Positions 8,451-17,560 of a stretch of DNA of 64,000 bases are shown piece after piece. Under the pieces are notes generated by a model. It had not been told where the DNA came from. It saw only the letters and a program-made list of their open reading frames with translations, and did not search any database. The DNA comes from Planctomycetota bacterium (GTDB lineage Bacteria > Planctomycetota > UBA11346). Position 1 is the first letter of the stretch, and the number at the start of each line of letters is the position of its first letter. Both the position numbers and the translations under genes were made by a program. The stretch is taken from contig BJHQ01000010.1 of assembly GCA_014193115.1 (NCBI GenBank), positions 1 through 64,000 on the forward strand, read 5' to 3'.

Positions 8451-9788
8451 ATGCTCATCCCCAGCAAGCCTCTGTCCCGCCGCACCGTCCTGCGCGCCGC
8501 CGGCGTCGCCCTCGCCCTGCCCTGGCTGGAGGCGATGCAGGGTCGCGGACTGTCGGCAGCAGAACCAGCAGCCGCAGGGAAAACGCCGCCGACCCGGATG
8601 CTGGTGATGTATGCGCCCAACGGGATGTACATGCCGGTCTGGACACCGGCGGCTGAAGGGCCGCTGGGCGAGCTGCCGGCGACGCTCCAACCGCTGACCC
8701 CGCACCTGGGGGATTTCAGTGTGCTCAGCGGCCTGGCCAACAAGGCGCCGCACCTGGCCAATCCACGGGGCAAGCACGCCCCCGCCGCCACGTCCTTCAT
8801 GACCTGCCGCACTCCGTTTCCCACCCGGGGCCGGGACGTGCTGGCCGGCGTTTCGTTCGACCAGGTGGTGGCGGCGAAGCTCGGCGGAAACACCCGGCTA
8901 CCTTCGCTGGAGCTGAGCAACGAGACCCCGACCGGCACGAACGAATGCGATGCAGAGTTTGCCTGCGTCTACACCATGACGGTCTCGTGGCGATCGCCCA
9001 CGATCCCCAACGTGCCCGAGATCAGTCCACGAGCCGCCTTCCAGCAGATTTTCGGGGCCGAGGGTGCTGCCGACCCCCTCGCCACCGCGGTCCAGGGCAG
9101 CATCCTCGACCTGGTCCGGGGCGAGGCCGCAGCGCTCAACCGCCAGTTGGGCCGGCCCGATCAGGCCAAACTCGACGAGTTTCTCCATTCGGTGCGCGAG
9201 ACCGAGCGCCGCACCCAGAACCTGCCCAAACCCGACGCCGACGTGCTCGCCCGCTGCCCGTTCCCAGTGGCGCCAGCCGACCACGTCGAGCACACCAAGC
9301 TGATGACCGATCTGCTGGTGCTGGCGATCGCCACTGATTCAACCCGGGTGGCGTCGCTCATGCTGGGCAGCGAGTACGGCAACCGCAGCTTCCCGCAGAT
9401 CGGGGTCAATGACGCCCATCACGGCTGCTCGCACCACGGTGGCGACAAAGGCAGGATCAGCAACTATTCCAAGATCAATGTCCACCTGGTCGGCCAGCTC
9501 GCCTATTTGCTGGAACAATTGAAAGCACGCAAGGAAGGCGACCGGACCCTGCTCGACAATTCGGTGGTGCTGTTCGGATCAGGCATCGGCGACGGCATGA
9601 GCCACGATTACCTCAATCTGCCCATCGTATTGGCCGGTCGGGGTGCTGGCCTGAAACCAGGGAAACATATCCGGTACCCCAAAGACACGCCGGCAGCCAA
9701 TCTGTACGTATCACTGCTCAATCGCCTAGGCATCGAACAGGATCGATTCGCTGACAGCACCGGAAAACTCGACGGCCTTGCCGGCTGA
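8451..9788 (+). CDS. DUF1552 domain-containing protein
   Basis: A 445-aa protein starting with a Tat-like signal (SRRTVLRAAGVALALPWLEAM), so it is probably exported folded. The body matches DUF1552: MYAPNGMYMPVWTP, FSVLSGLANKAPHL, SSLELSN-like segment and GSEYGNRSFPQIGVNDAHHGCSHH, whose clustered histidines could bind metal. DUF1552 resembles the DUF1501 and sulfatase-like alkaline phosphatase superfamily, but no enzymatic activity has been shown that I know of. It is cotranscribed with the preceding DUF1592 gene, and the operon seems to end at the hairpin that follows. Confidence 0.92.
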   Translation: MLIPSKPLSRRTVLRAAGVALALPWLEAMQGRGLSAAEPAAAGKTPPTRMLVMYAPNGMYMPVWTPAAEGPLGELPATLQPLTPHLGDFSVLSGLANKAPHLANPRGKHAPAATSFMTCRTPFPTRGRDVLAGVSFDQVVAAKLGGNTRLPSLELSNETPTGTNECDAEFACVYTMTVSWRSPTIPNVPEISPRAAFQQIFGAEGAADPLATAVQGSILDLVRGEAAALNRQLGRPDQAKLDEFLHSVRETERRTQNLPKPDADVLARCPFPVAPADHVEHTKLMTDLLVLAIATDSTRVASLMLGSEYGNRSFPQIGVNDAHHGCSHHGGDKGRISNYSKINVHLVGQLAYLLEQLKARKEGDRTLLDNSVVLFGSGIGDGMSHDYLNLPIVLAGRGAGLKPGKHIRYPKDTPAANLYVSLLNRLGIEQDRFADSTGKLDGLAG

Positions 9789-9798
9789 AGCCCGGCGC

Positions 9799-9831
9799 GG
9801 CGTGGTCCGGAGGTCACGCCTTCGGTTTTTT
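9799..9831 (+). terminator. Probable rho-independent terminator
   Basis: GGCGTG (9799-9804) pairs with CACGCC (9815-9820) across a 10-base loop, followed by TTCGG and a run of six T. It lies 10 bases after the DUF1552 stop, between convergent genes, and overlaps the stop of the opposing ligase-like gene. Confidence 0.45.
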
Positions 9832-11391
9832 CGCTGCCTTTTTCGGTTTTTCTGGCACGGTATCCGAGCCTGCCGAGTCCGTGGCAGCAGCAGGCGCAGC
9901 TGTAGCGGCCGGCGAAGCAGCAGCAGCAGGCGCAGCTGTAGCGGCCGGCGCAGCCGCAGCATCAAGAGCGCCGGCAGGGACCCAGCCCTTCTTGATGTTT
10001 TCCTCGATCCATTCGCTGATCTGACGATCGGCGACGGCGCGGTTGGCGGCAGTGCGCAGGCCGGTCTGGAGCGGATCGGCGCGGCCTGGCGAGAAATCAG
10101 TGGTGTACAGGACCAGTGGCGGCCAGTCGCTTCTGGCGCCGGATTCGGCGGGTTGGATCAGCACGTATTTGCGCACCGCCACCAGCCCTTTGGTCTCCTT
10201 GGTCCAGACCTCGCGCTTGACCACCGTCGCCTGGCCGCCGGTTGCGCCGGTGGCCATGACCGTGTCTTCAAGCTGGACCCGGCTGGTCAGCTGTCCGAGC
10301 CCCGTATCGGCGGCATCGGCGCGTTTGTCGGTGCGTTCACGCAGGAACACCGGATGGAGCAACGCCGCCGTCACTTGTTCGCCCACCGGCTTCCAACCAG
10401 TCGGTTCCCAAGCCAGGGCCATGCGCCGGATCGGCAGGTCGGATCCGTCGCTGACCAGCAAGTCGGAACAGCGGATCTCGATGACGATCTCGGGGCGGAC
10501 GAACCGCGACAGCGTCCCTTCGCTGTTGGCCATGCGGAAAGAACTGGCGGCCAGGATGGCCTCCAGCCGGCTGAGCCAGGCGATCCGGTCCTCTTCGCTG
10601 AACCCGCCGCCGACGGTGCCGAGGATCTGGTACGAGCCGTCGTCGCGGATCACCGCCACCGCCAATTCACGGAGCTGCCTGACGCCGTCCCCGACCAGGC
10701 GTTCGCCATAGGCCACCACCACCGCATCGATGGAGAAATGCGGCTTGATCTTGAAGGTCAGGTTCTGCTCGCTGCGCACCACCAGGCCTTCGTGGCGGCC
10801 GGCGGCGACCCACTCGCGGTAGTGGGTGGCGGCGGTGGCGGCATCGCCGACCACGGTGGCGATGGTGCCTTCATCTCCGAACCACTGGCGGAGCCGGGCC
10901 AGGCGCTGGTCATAGGGCAGCTGCTGGCAGTCCACGCCTGCTTCTTCGACCAGATCGAACGGATGGAAGGCCAGGATTCCGGCATGCTTTTCGTCAGCGA
11001 AGGCGGTGGCGAGGTGGTGCGACCGCGGCCGGCCGCCGCCGATCGGCGCCACCAGCTCACCAGCCACCAGGAAATCTCCGGCTGATTGCAGCGTTTCCGC
11101 CAGGCGTTTGAGCAAGGGAATGCCGTGCAGCACCCGACCATTGTAGGCGCATAGGGCGAGATCGCCGCCACGCCGGACCAGGAACCACAGCTCGCCGTCG
11201 AGCTTGGGCGAGATCCACAACTGGCCCTTGGGCAGCGAACGCTCGATCTGGCTGGCATCGAGCACGCGATACCGCTTGGCGACCTGGCGCTTGTAGCGCT
11301 GCATGCGGTCGAGCAGACCGGCATCGGACAGCCCGCCGACCGCGGCTTTGCGGCCGCCGCCGTAGGGGACGAAAGTGTCGGACCAGGTCAT
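9814..11391 (-). CDS. ATP-dependent DNA ligase-like nucleotidyltransferase with novel C-terminal region
   Basis: A 525-aa protein with the covalent nucleotidyltransferase motifs of ATP-dependent ligases: motif I PKLDGE with Lys63 as the expected adenylylated residue, motif III-like AGELVAP (Glu112), motif IV EGLVVRS (about 201-207) and motif V TFKIKPH (about 212-218). Next comes an OB-fold-like part (about 220-325; GDGVRQLRELAVAV, LGTVGGGFSEEDR, RPEIVIEIRCSDLL). Residues 330-470 form an extra domain I do not recognise, then an Ala-rich linker and a Lys-rich tail (PEKPKKAAKKPKA) that may bind nucleic acid. It is the last gene of the MoxR/vWA operon and overlaps the preceding gene by 4 bases (ATGA). 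The family suggests strand sealing or nucleic-acid adenylylation; RNA ligase or another transfer activity cannot be excluded. Confidence 0.82.
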   Translation of the reverse strand: MTWSDTFVPYGGGRKAAVGGLSDAGLLDRMQRYKRQVAKRYRVLDASQIERSLPKGQLWISPKLDGELWFLVRRGGDLALCAYNGRVLHGIPLLKRLAETLQSAGDFLVAGELVAPIGGGRPRSHHLATAFADEKHAGILAFHPFDLVEEAGVDCQQLPYDQRLARLRQWFGDEGTIATVVGDAATAATHYREWVAAGRHEGLVVRSEQNLTFKIKPHFSIDAVVVAYGERLVGDGVRQLRELAVAVIRDDGSYQILGTVGGGFSEEDRIAWLSRLEAILAASSFRMANSEGTLSRFVRPEIVIEIRCSDLLVSDGSDLPIRRMALAWEPTGWKPVGEQVTAALLHPVFLRERTDKRADAADTGLGQLTSRVQLEDTVMATGATGGQATVVKREVWTKETKGLVAVRKYVLIQPAESGARSDWPPLVLYTTDFSPGRADPLQTGLRTAANRAVADRQISEWIEENIKKGWVPAGALDAAAAPAATAAPAAAASPAATAAPAAATDSAGSDTVPEKPKKAAKKPKA

Positions 11392-12119
11392 GGCGTCCCT
11401 TCTTGGGGCGCGGCCAGGACCGGCGCCTTCAGTTCAAGGTTCGAGCAGTGCAGCACCAGCAGATACGACTCGCCGTCGATCCGCCCTTCCAGGAAACCGC
11501 GATACGGCGTGCCGTTCAGGCTGAAGATCAGCGGGCTCTGGCCTTTGGGTCCAGCGCCAAGCAGCAGCAATTTCCCTGCTTCGTGCAGGGTCTTGGCAAT
11601 GCCGTGCAGAAAATCGAAGGTCAAACCGTTGATGTGGCGGATCTGGAACGACCTGGCGAAGGCGAACTTGCGCACGACCTCATCCGCCGGCAGGAGCCGG
11701 CCGGTCCAGGGCAGGGCCGCGGCGTCTTCGCCGATGTTGGCCGGGACATCGGAAAAATCCTGGCGGTTTTTCTCGACCCCATCCGGCCCGAAGGTCACCT
11801 GCATGACCCGCGCGGCGTAAAGCACCGTGCCGTCCTGCCTCAGATGCACCCGGGCGGCGTTGCGCAGCCGCCGGCCAACCTGGCTGAGGTCGATCTCGGG
11901 ATCGCCAGCGACCAGCGCTGCCGAGATCTTCTCCAAGGCGCCATGCTGGCGGAGCAGGGCATCGAGCGAGGTCGACTCGGTGGCCTTGATCAGCCGTTCA
12001 AGTTTGACCTCGCCGCCATCAGGTCCGACCTGGCGGCGACCGGCGGCCTTGGGCCGGGTCTCGAACGCGACTTGGGCGTCGCGTTTCTTGGCATCGGTGA
12101 GGGCAATGGTGCGGGCCAT
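11388..12119 (-). CDS. Unrecognised protein encoded next to the ligase-like gene
   Basis: A 243-aa soluble protein with no domain I can name. The C-terminal half (AFARSFQIRHINGLTFDFLHGIAKTLHEAGKLLLLGAG, then NGTPYRGFLEGRIDGESYLLVLHCSNLELK) looks like a compact alpha/beta domain; the N-terminal half is more polar. It overlaps the ligase-like gene by 4 bases and is probably translationally coupled to it, so the two products most likely act together or form a complex (inference). It may also be a modified substrate or subunit handler. No cysteine cluster, transmembrane segment or nucleotide-binding motif is visible. Confidence 0.7.
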   Translation of the reverse strand: MARTIALTDAKKRDAQVAFETRPKAAGRRQVGPDGGEVKLERLIKATESTSLDALLRQHGALEKISAALVAGDPEIDLSQVGRRLRNAARVHLRQDGTVLYAARVMQVTFGPDGVEKNRQDFSDVPANIGEDAAALPWTGRLLPADEVVRKFAFARSFQIRHINGLTFDFLHGIAKTLHEAGKLLLLGAGPKGQSPLIFSLNGTPYRGFLEGRIDGESYLLVLHCSNLELKAPVLAAPQEGTP

Positions 12120-12164
12120 GGATCAGCTTTCGTGGGCCAAGGGAGCGAAGGGACGCAAGGCGCC

Positions 12165-12770
12165 TCACAACATGCTGAAATCGAGGTCGTCGGCGAGGTC
12201 GTCACCATCATCGCCAGCCACCGGCGGAGCGACCTCGCGGCGGATGAAGGTGAAGCCGCTGGGCTCGCCGATCAGGGCGAAGATGCCGGTGTCGTTCTGG
12301 AGCAGGAACAGCGTCTGCCGCTGATAATCGTCGCGATAGCTGAATGGCGCCGAGAAGATCCTGCCTTCGGACAATTCCGCGGCCAGGCGCGGTCCGATCT
12401 GCTCAGGCGCCAGCTGATAAACCGTGGCGATGTCGTGATCGAGCAGCCGGGCCGCCGGCACCGGGCCGTCGAGCGGTTGCTCGACCCCGAGGGTCGAAGG
12501 CAATAAGGCCAGATCCTTGCCCTCGGCATCGGTGGTTTTCAGCGCCGAACGTTCAATCGTCGAAAATCCCGGATCGACATAGAGCATCGCCAGACCGCCT
12601 GATGGCACCAAGGCGGCGCCATCAGATGACAACCAGGCGGACGTGCAGCGCCGACCCTCAGCGTCGACCACCTGGCGCTCCTTGTGGCCGTACAGCTTGG
12701 CCCGGTCGAGCTTGGCGAAGGCGAACGAACTGGGCTCGTCAGCGAAGCGGACGGCGATGGATTTGGCCAT
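12165..12770 (-). CDS. Unrecognised 201-aa protein of the MoxR/vWA operon
   Basis: A protein of unknown function starting MAKSIAVRFADEPSSFAF. The ATG at 12770 is chosen because the longer frame overlaps the vWA gene end and its extra residues are Arg/Pro-rich and unlike a protein. Visible pieces are KLYGHKERQVVDAEGRRCTSAWLSSDGAALVPSGG in the first half, and an acidic C-terminus (GDDGDDLADDLDFSML). It sits 62 bases after the vWA gene and 45 bases before the next unknown gene. It could be an adaptor; the acidic tail is the only distinctive feature. Confidence 0.65.
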   Translation of the reverse strand: MAKSIAVRFADEPSSFAFAKLDRAKLYGHKERQVVDAEGRRCTSAWLSSDGAALVPSGGLAMLYVDPGFSTIERSALKTTDAEGKDLALLPSTLGVEQPLDGPVPAARLLDHDIATVYQLAPEQIGPRLAAELSEGRIFSAPFSYRDDYQRQTLFLLQNDTGIFALIGEPSGFTFIRREVAPPVAGDDGDDLADDLDFSML

Positions 12771-12832
12771 GGGGACTCGTGCAATGGGTGGCTGGGGGTT
12801 ATTAGGCGGCGGGTGTCCGGGCTCAAGCCCGG

Positions 12833-13987
12833 CTAGGTTTTCACCAGGCGCTTGGCCAGGGCTTCGAGGTCGGCGCCGTGCAGGGCGCCGGTCAGGAACT
12901 CGGGCAGCAGGCCGGGCGTGCAACCGAAGCATGGCGTGCCCAGGTTGCGGATCCGCTTCGCCATCGCCTCGTCATAGACCGGCACGCCGGAATCCGACAG
13001 CGCCAGCATGACCATCGAGCGCACGCCGTCCCCGGCCAGCGATTCCATCCGGCGGACCAGTTCAGCGGCATTGCCACCTTCAAACAGATCGGTGATGAGG
13101 ATGAAGATGGTCTTGCGCGGATCGTGGATCAGGCCCTGGCAATACGCCACGGCGCGGTTGATGTCGGTGCCGCCGCCAAGCTGCACGCCGAACAGCAGAT
13201 CGACCGGATCGCTGCATTGCGCGGTCAGATCGGCGACCTCGGTGTCGAAGACGATCACGTGGGTCTCAAGGGCCGGCATGCTGGCGAGGATCGCGCCGGT
13301 GACGGCGCCATAGACCACCGAATCGGCCATCGAGCCGGACTGGTCCATGCAGACGATGACGTTCCATTCCTTGCGGCGGTGCTGGCGGGCCCAGAAGTGG
13401 AAACGCTCGGGGACGATGGTGCGGCGTTCGGCGTCGTAATTTCGCAAGTTGGCGCCGATGGTCTTCTTCCAGTCGAGGTTGGGCAGGCTGCGCAGCGGAG
13501 CGTGGCGCGAGCGGTCAAGGGCGCCGCGCACCGCCGTCTCAAGGCTGCTCTGCATCCGCTTGATGATTTCCTCGACCACCGCCCGCACCACCTGCCGGGC
13601 GGTCTCCTTGGTGGTGTCGGGGATCATGCCTTTGAGCGACATCAAGGTGCCGACCAGCTCGATGCTCGGCGTCACCTGACCGAGGGTCTCGGGCTCGAAC
13701 AGCAGTTGGGTCAGGCCCTTGCGCTCGATCGCGTCCTGCTGGATCACCGCTACCACATCGGATGGGAAATAACTGCGGATATCGCCAAGCCAGCGGGCCA
13801 GGCGGATGCCGCCGCGCTGGCCCAGGCCGCCTTGACGCGAGCCGCCTCCCTTATCCGGCGGTTTTTCGGCTTCGTCATAGATCGCGTCAAGGGCGGCGTC
13901 GAGACTGGCCAATTCGTCAGGCAGAGCACCAAGCCCGGCGTCGGCCTCTTTACCGAGGATCAGTCGCCAGCGTTCATTGCGGTTCAT
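12833..13987 (-). CDS. vWA domain protein
   Basis: A 384-aa protein with a C-terminal von Willebrand factor A domain. The full metal-ion-dependent adhesion site is present: DQSGS (Asp215, Ser217, Ser219), a Thr in GGGTDINRA (Thr274) and Asp300 in ITDLFEGG. The N-terminal 200 residues are helical with a Gly-rich basic patch (GGGSRQGGLGQRGG). vWA proteins encoded with MoxR ATPases usually act as their partner in metal-dependent remodelling or loading of a target. It overlaps the DUF5682 gene by 4 bases, so coupling within the operon is strong. No signal peptide, so it is cytoplasmic. Confidence 0.9.
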   Translation of the reverse strand: MNRNERWRLILGKEADAGLGALPDELASLDAALDAIYDEAEKPPDKGGGSRQGGLGQRGGIRLARWLGDIRSYFPSDVVAVIQQDAIERKGLTQLLFEPETLGQVTPSIELVGTLMSLKGMIPDTTKETARQVVRAVVEEIIKRMQSSLETAVRGALDRSRHAPLRSLPNLDWKKTIGANLRNYDAERRTIVPERFHFWARQHRRKEWNVIVCMDQSGSMADSVVYGAVTGAILASMPALETHVIVFDTEVADLTAQCSDPVDLLFGVQLGGGTDINRAVAYCQGLIHDPRKTIFILITDLFEGGNAAELVRRMESLAGDGVRSMVMLALSDSGVPVYDEAMAKRIRNLGTPCFGCTPGLLPEFLTGALHGADLEALAKRLVKT

Positions 13988-16329
13988 AGCAAATCCAATC
14001 CATCGAGGTCGGCAGCGGCCTGGGCGACCTCGGCGGCGTCGAGGGGCCGTTCGACGGCCTTGGCCAATTCAGCGCCGCCGTCCTGCCACAATTCCGCCAG
14101 GATGGCGACCACTCGGCGGATCTCGCCGGGTGGGAAGGTCGCGAACGCCCGCCTCAGATAGAGCAAGGCGCGGCGGAAGGCCTCGTCATCAAGGTCGTCG
14201 ACATAGCGGGCCAGGCAGTCCCACAACGCCCGGCGCATGAACAAGGCGGCGCGGTTGCGCTGCACCAGGCCTTCGAACCAGGCGACGCCGACACCGGCCT
14301 CAGTGCCGGGCGACAGCCGGCGCGCGACCTCGCGGTCAAGGGCCTCGTCGTCGATCCGGCCGCGTTCGATCAGCAATCCGGTCGCATAGCCGGATAGGAA
14401 CGGATGCCGGGAATCGCTGGCCGCCACCGTGCGCACCGCGTCAAGCCAGCGCTCGGGGTCGATGCCGTCCTCGCCCAGAAAGGTCGCTTCGTGGATGCGG
14501 TCGATGGCCAAGCGGATCGCCAGGGCCGCCGCATCGTCGCACACCGTCGCGCCGAACAGCAGCAGGCAGGCGCGCAGGTGCAATTGGGCCAGGATCGGCC
14601 GCAGCGGGGCTGGATCGACGGCGCGCACCGACCCATAGCGGATCAGGATGGCGAGGTCGGCGATGCCGGCGGCGGCGGCGGGGAAGGCCGCTTCTTCGAC
14701 CGACAGGGCCTGGACCCGGATCAGCGCCTGGCCGAGGGCGTCAGCCAGTTGGCAGTCGGCCGCTTGGAGCAGCACCGCAGTGGCCTGACCGACGTCTTCG
14801 GCCGCAGCCAGGCGCTCGGCCAGGGCGAAGGCGGTGGCGTGTTCGATCGAGTCCGCCACCAGCGAAGCCTCGGCCAGGCGGATCTCGCAGTCGGGCGTCC
14901 AGCGCAGCCGCCAGGCTTCTTTGCTGGTGCCGTGCTGCGGCCGGATGACGGTGGCGCCAAAGCCGATGTCGAGCACGGTGAGGCGGTTGAGGAACGTCGA
15001 ACGGTCGCGGTCGCGGAATGCGGCTGCGGCGGTCTTGACCGATCGATCTTCTCTCAAGTCGAGTTCAAGAGTCTGCTCTTTATCGGCGCGCCAGCGTTCG
15101 AGCTTGAGGGCGGCGATGCAGGCGTGGAAATCGTCCTGCAAGGCGGTGCGGCTGACCCCGGGCGGCAGCGAGCCGATCGCGTGGCCGACCTCCACCGCGT
15201 GCAGCGCCTTGGCCACGACCCGGGCATCGCCTTGGCCGAGGCAGGTGGTGGCAGCATCGCGCAGTTCGGCCAGCACCGGCGCCGAGCCGCCTTGCAGCGA
15301 CGCCAGACCCTGGGCGAGGCAGACCGCCTCGATGACCTCGGCGCTGGAGCGCATCTGACCTTCGCGTCGCAGGTGCGCGGCGACCTCGGCCAGGTGACGA
15401 GCCGGCGCCGAGGCCAGCTGGCCGGCCATGCCCAGCCAATAGCGCTGCTCGAACCAGCGCGGCGCCTGGTTGCCGGCGCCGTAGCCGGCTTGGCGCGACA
15501 GCCGTTCATAGCTGAACGGCATCAGGGTGAGCACGCCGGCGGCCTGGGGCAGGGCCCGCAACGCCGCCTCGGACAAGGCCGCCGGGGCCTCTAGTGCGGG
15601 CGCGTGGTAGGCGCCGCAGATGACGGCAACCATTGGCAATTTTCCCTTCACTTTGGTGATGCGTGCCTCGTCGAGAGCCCAGCGCATGTGCGCTTCGCGC
15701 TGGGTCGTCAGGTCGTCGTCCCGTGGCGCCACGGCGCGCAACTGCTGGCCAAGGGCAAAGGCCGCCTGGCGGTAGGCCTCGTGGTCGTCGAGGGATTCGA
15801 AGGAGCGCTCCCACCAGGCGTCGTGATCAAGATCACCGGCGATGCGGGCGATGGCCTCATGGGGATCGTCGAGCAGGGCCTGGGTCGGGTCGGCGGGCGG
15901 TTGGGCGACCTCGCCATCCGCACCCTCGTCAGTGTTTTCAGGGTCATCTTCATCTTCGGCTTCCGCGTCTTCATGCTCCTCCTCGTCGAACTCCACCGGC
16001 TTGAAATGTTCAAGGAATGCCAGCGCTGGCAGATCGATGCCGCGCACCAGCCGCTTGCGATCGAGAGCCCAGCGCAAAGCCACCCACTCCGGCGAATAGA
16101 CGGCGAAGGGAAACACCAGCGAGCGCACCGGCCGGCTGGTGGTGAAGGCCAGCACCGCCACCGGCGGCTTGGTCAGCTCGTGGGCGAGGTGGCTGAACAG
16201 GCTGCTGGCATCAGCAGGAGCCTCGATCAGCACCACGTCGGGATTGCGCTCGTCCAGCCAGCGCTCGACCAGGACTGCTCCGGCCGGCGAGAAGTGGCGG
16301 ACCGGGAAGCAGAAGTCCGGGCAGGGCAT
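13984..16329 (-). CDS. DUF5682 family protein
   Basis: A 781-aa cytoplasmic protein. The N-terminus (CFPVRHFSPAGAVLVERWLDE, then PDVVLIEAPADASSLF and the AVLAFTTSRPVRS segment) matches DUF5682, a family found beside MoxR and vWA genes in many bacteria. The opening region resembles the TraB/ChaN/erythromycin-esterase-like fold, with a conserved HFS and an IEAP motif. A very acidic insert (EEEHEDAEAEDEDD, about residue 120) splits the domain. The long C-terminal part is helical and Ala/Leu-rich. Enzymatic activity is not known. It starts one base before the MoxR stop and overlaps the vWA gene at its end, so the three are almost certainly made together. Confidence 0.85.
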   Translation of the reverse strand: MPCPDFCFPVRHFSPAGAVLVERWLDERNPDVVLIEAPADASSLFSHLAHELTKPPVAVLAFTTSRPVRSLVFPFAVYSPEWVALRWALDRKRLVRGIDLPALAFLEHFKPVEFDEEEHEDAEAEDEDDPENTDEGADGEVAQPPADPTQALLDDPHEAIARIAGDLDHDAWWERSFESLDDHEAYRQAAFALGQQLRAVAPRDDDLTTQREAHMRWALDEARITKVKGKLPMVAVICGAYHAPALEAPAALSEAALRALPQAAGVLTLMPFSYERLSRQAGYGAGNQAPRWFEQRYWLGMAGQLASAPARHLAEVAAHLRREGQMRSSAEVIEAVCLAQGLASLQGGSAPVLAELRDAATTCLGQGDARVVAKALHAVEVGHAIGSLPPGVSRTALQDDFHACIAALKLERWRADKEQTLELDLREDRSVKTAAAAFRDRDRSTFLNRLTVLDIGFGATVIRPQHGTSKEAWRLRWTPDCEIRLAEASLVADSIEHATAFALAERLAAAEDVGQATAVLLQAADCQLADALGQALIRVQALSVEEAAFPAAAAGIADLAILIRYGSVRAVDPAPLRPILAQLHLRACLLLFGATVCDDAAALAIRLAIDRIHEATFLGEDGIDPERWLDAVRTVAASDSRHPFLSGYATGLLIERGRIDDEALDREVARRLSPGTEAGVGVAWFEGLVQRNRAALFMRRALWDCLARYVDDLDDEAFRRALLYLRRAFATFPPGEIRRVVAILAELWQDGGAELAKAVERPLDAAEVAQAAADLDGLDLL

Positions 16330-17483
16330 CAGCCCTTGTCCTTGTCGCCGCGTCCGGGCAGCAGCTCAGCGCAGGCCTTGTACAGCGGCAGCCAGTCGGC
16401 GCCGCGTTTTTTGATGATGTTTTCCAGGTATTCGGTCCAGGCAGCGACGTCTTTGCTGTCTTCCTTGACCACCGCGCCGTGCAGGCCGGCGGCGATGTCG
16501 CGGTCGGCCACCGCGCCGGTCCCGAAATGGCCGGCCAGGGCCATGCTGCCGCCGAGCAGGCTGATGCATTCCGCGGTCGACAGTACGCCGGAGGGCGGCT
16601 TGATCTTCTGCTTGCCGTCCAGGGTCTGGCCTTTGCGCAATTCCTGGAAGATCTGCACCACCCGGGCCACGGCCTCCGCGGTCGGTGGCGGCGCTGGCAG
16701 CTTCAACTGGCTGCCGATCTCAGCGACCCGCTTCATCACGATACCGACCTCTTGGTCGAGGTCGTCTGGCACCGGCAGAACAACAATGTTGAAGCGCCGT
16801 TTGAGCGCTGCCGACATGTCGTTGACGCCGCGGTCGCGGGTGTTGGCGGTGCCGATCAGGTTGAACCCGCGCCGGGCATGGATGTGCAGGCCGAGCTCGG
16901 GAACCGCCAGGACCTTTTCCGATAGGATGGTGATCAACGCATCCTGGACCTCGGCCGGGCTGCGGGTCACTTCTTCGAAGCGGACAATCGTGCCTTGTTC
17001 CATGGCGCGGAAGACCGGGCTCGGCACCAGAGCCTTGGGCGACGGGCCCTCAGCGAGCAGCATCGCATAATTCCACGAATAGCGGATCTGCTCCTCGGTG
17101 GTGCCGGCGGTGCCCTGGACCAGCATCAGGCTGTTGCCGCTGATCGCGGCGGTCAGGTGCTCCGACAGCCAGCTTTTCGCGGTGCCTGGCTCGCCGATCA
17201 GCAGCAGCGCGCGGTCCGTGGCCAAGCTGGCGATGGCGATCTGGACCAGGCGCTGGTGGCCGATGTATTTCGGCGTGATCCGCATCCCGCCGGCCTCGCC
17301 GCCGAGCAGATAGGTCTCGACGGCGCGCGGCGACAACCGCCAGCCCTCCGGGCGCGGCGCCTGGTCGGCCTTGGCCAGAGCCGCGAGTTCCGCGGCGAAC
17401 ATAATCTCAGCCGGCGGGCGGAGCTGATCGGCCGTCTTGTCGGACTTCTCGGCGGACGGGGCGGGTTTGTCAGGTTTGGCCAT
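16329..17483 (-). CDS. MoxR-type AAA+ ATPase
   Basis: A 384-aa AAA+ ATPase with Walker A GEPGTAKS (residues 97-104), Walker B IVRFEEVTR (about 167-174) and a sensor-1-type segment GTANTRDRG. The sequence resembles the MoxR group, whose members work as chaperones with vWA partners. A roughly 45-residue charged, Pro/Ala/Lys-rich N-terminal segment precedes the domain. The ATG at 17483 (MAKPDKPAPS) is preferred over a start nine codons upstream. It is followed by the DUF5682 and vWA genes with one-base and 4-base overlaps, which fits a MoxR-vWA working unit. Confidence 0.92.
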   Translation of the reverse strand: MAKPDKPAPSAEKSDKTADQLRPPAEIMFAAELAALAKADQAPRPEGWRLSPRAVETYLLGGEAGGMRITPKYIGHQRLVQIAIASLATDRALLLIGEPGTAKSWLSEHLTAAISGNSLMLVQGTAGTTEEQIRYSWNYAMLLAEGPSPKALVPSPVFRAMEQGTIVRFEEVTRSPAEVQDALITILSEKVLAVPELGLHIHARRGFNLIGTANTRDRGVNDMSAALKRRFNIVVLPVPDDLDQEVGIVMKRVAEIGSQLKLPAPPPTAEAVARVVQIFQELRKGQTLDGKQKIKPPSGVLSTAECISLLGGSMALAGHFGTGAVADRDIAAGLHGAVVKEDSKDVAAWTEYLENIIKKRGADWLPLYKACAELLPGRGDKDKG

Positions 17484-17560
17484 GGGTGGTCTTCTCTGTG
17501 TGCAGGTCAAAGGATGGATGTACTAGAATCTGAAAACTTCAGCATTGATGCGCTACTGGA

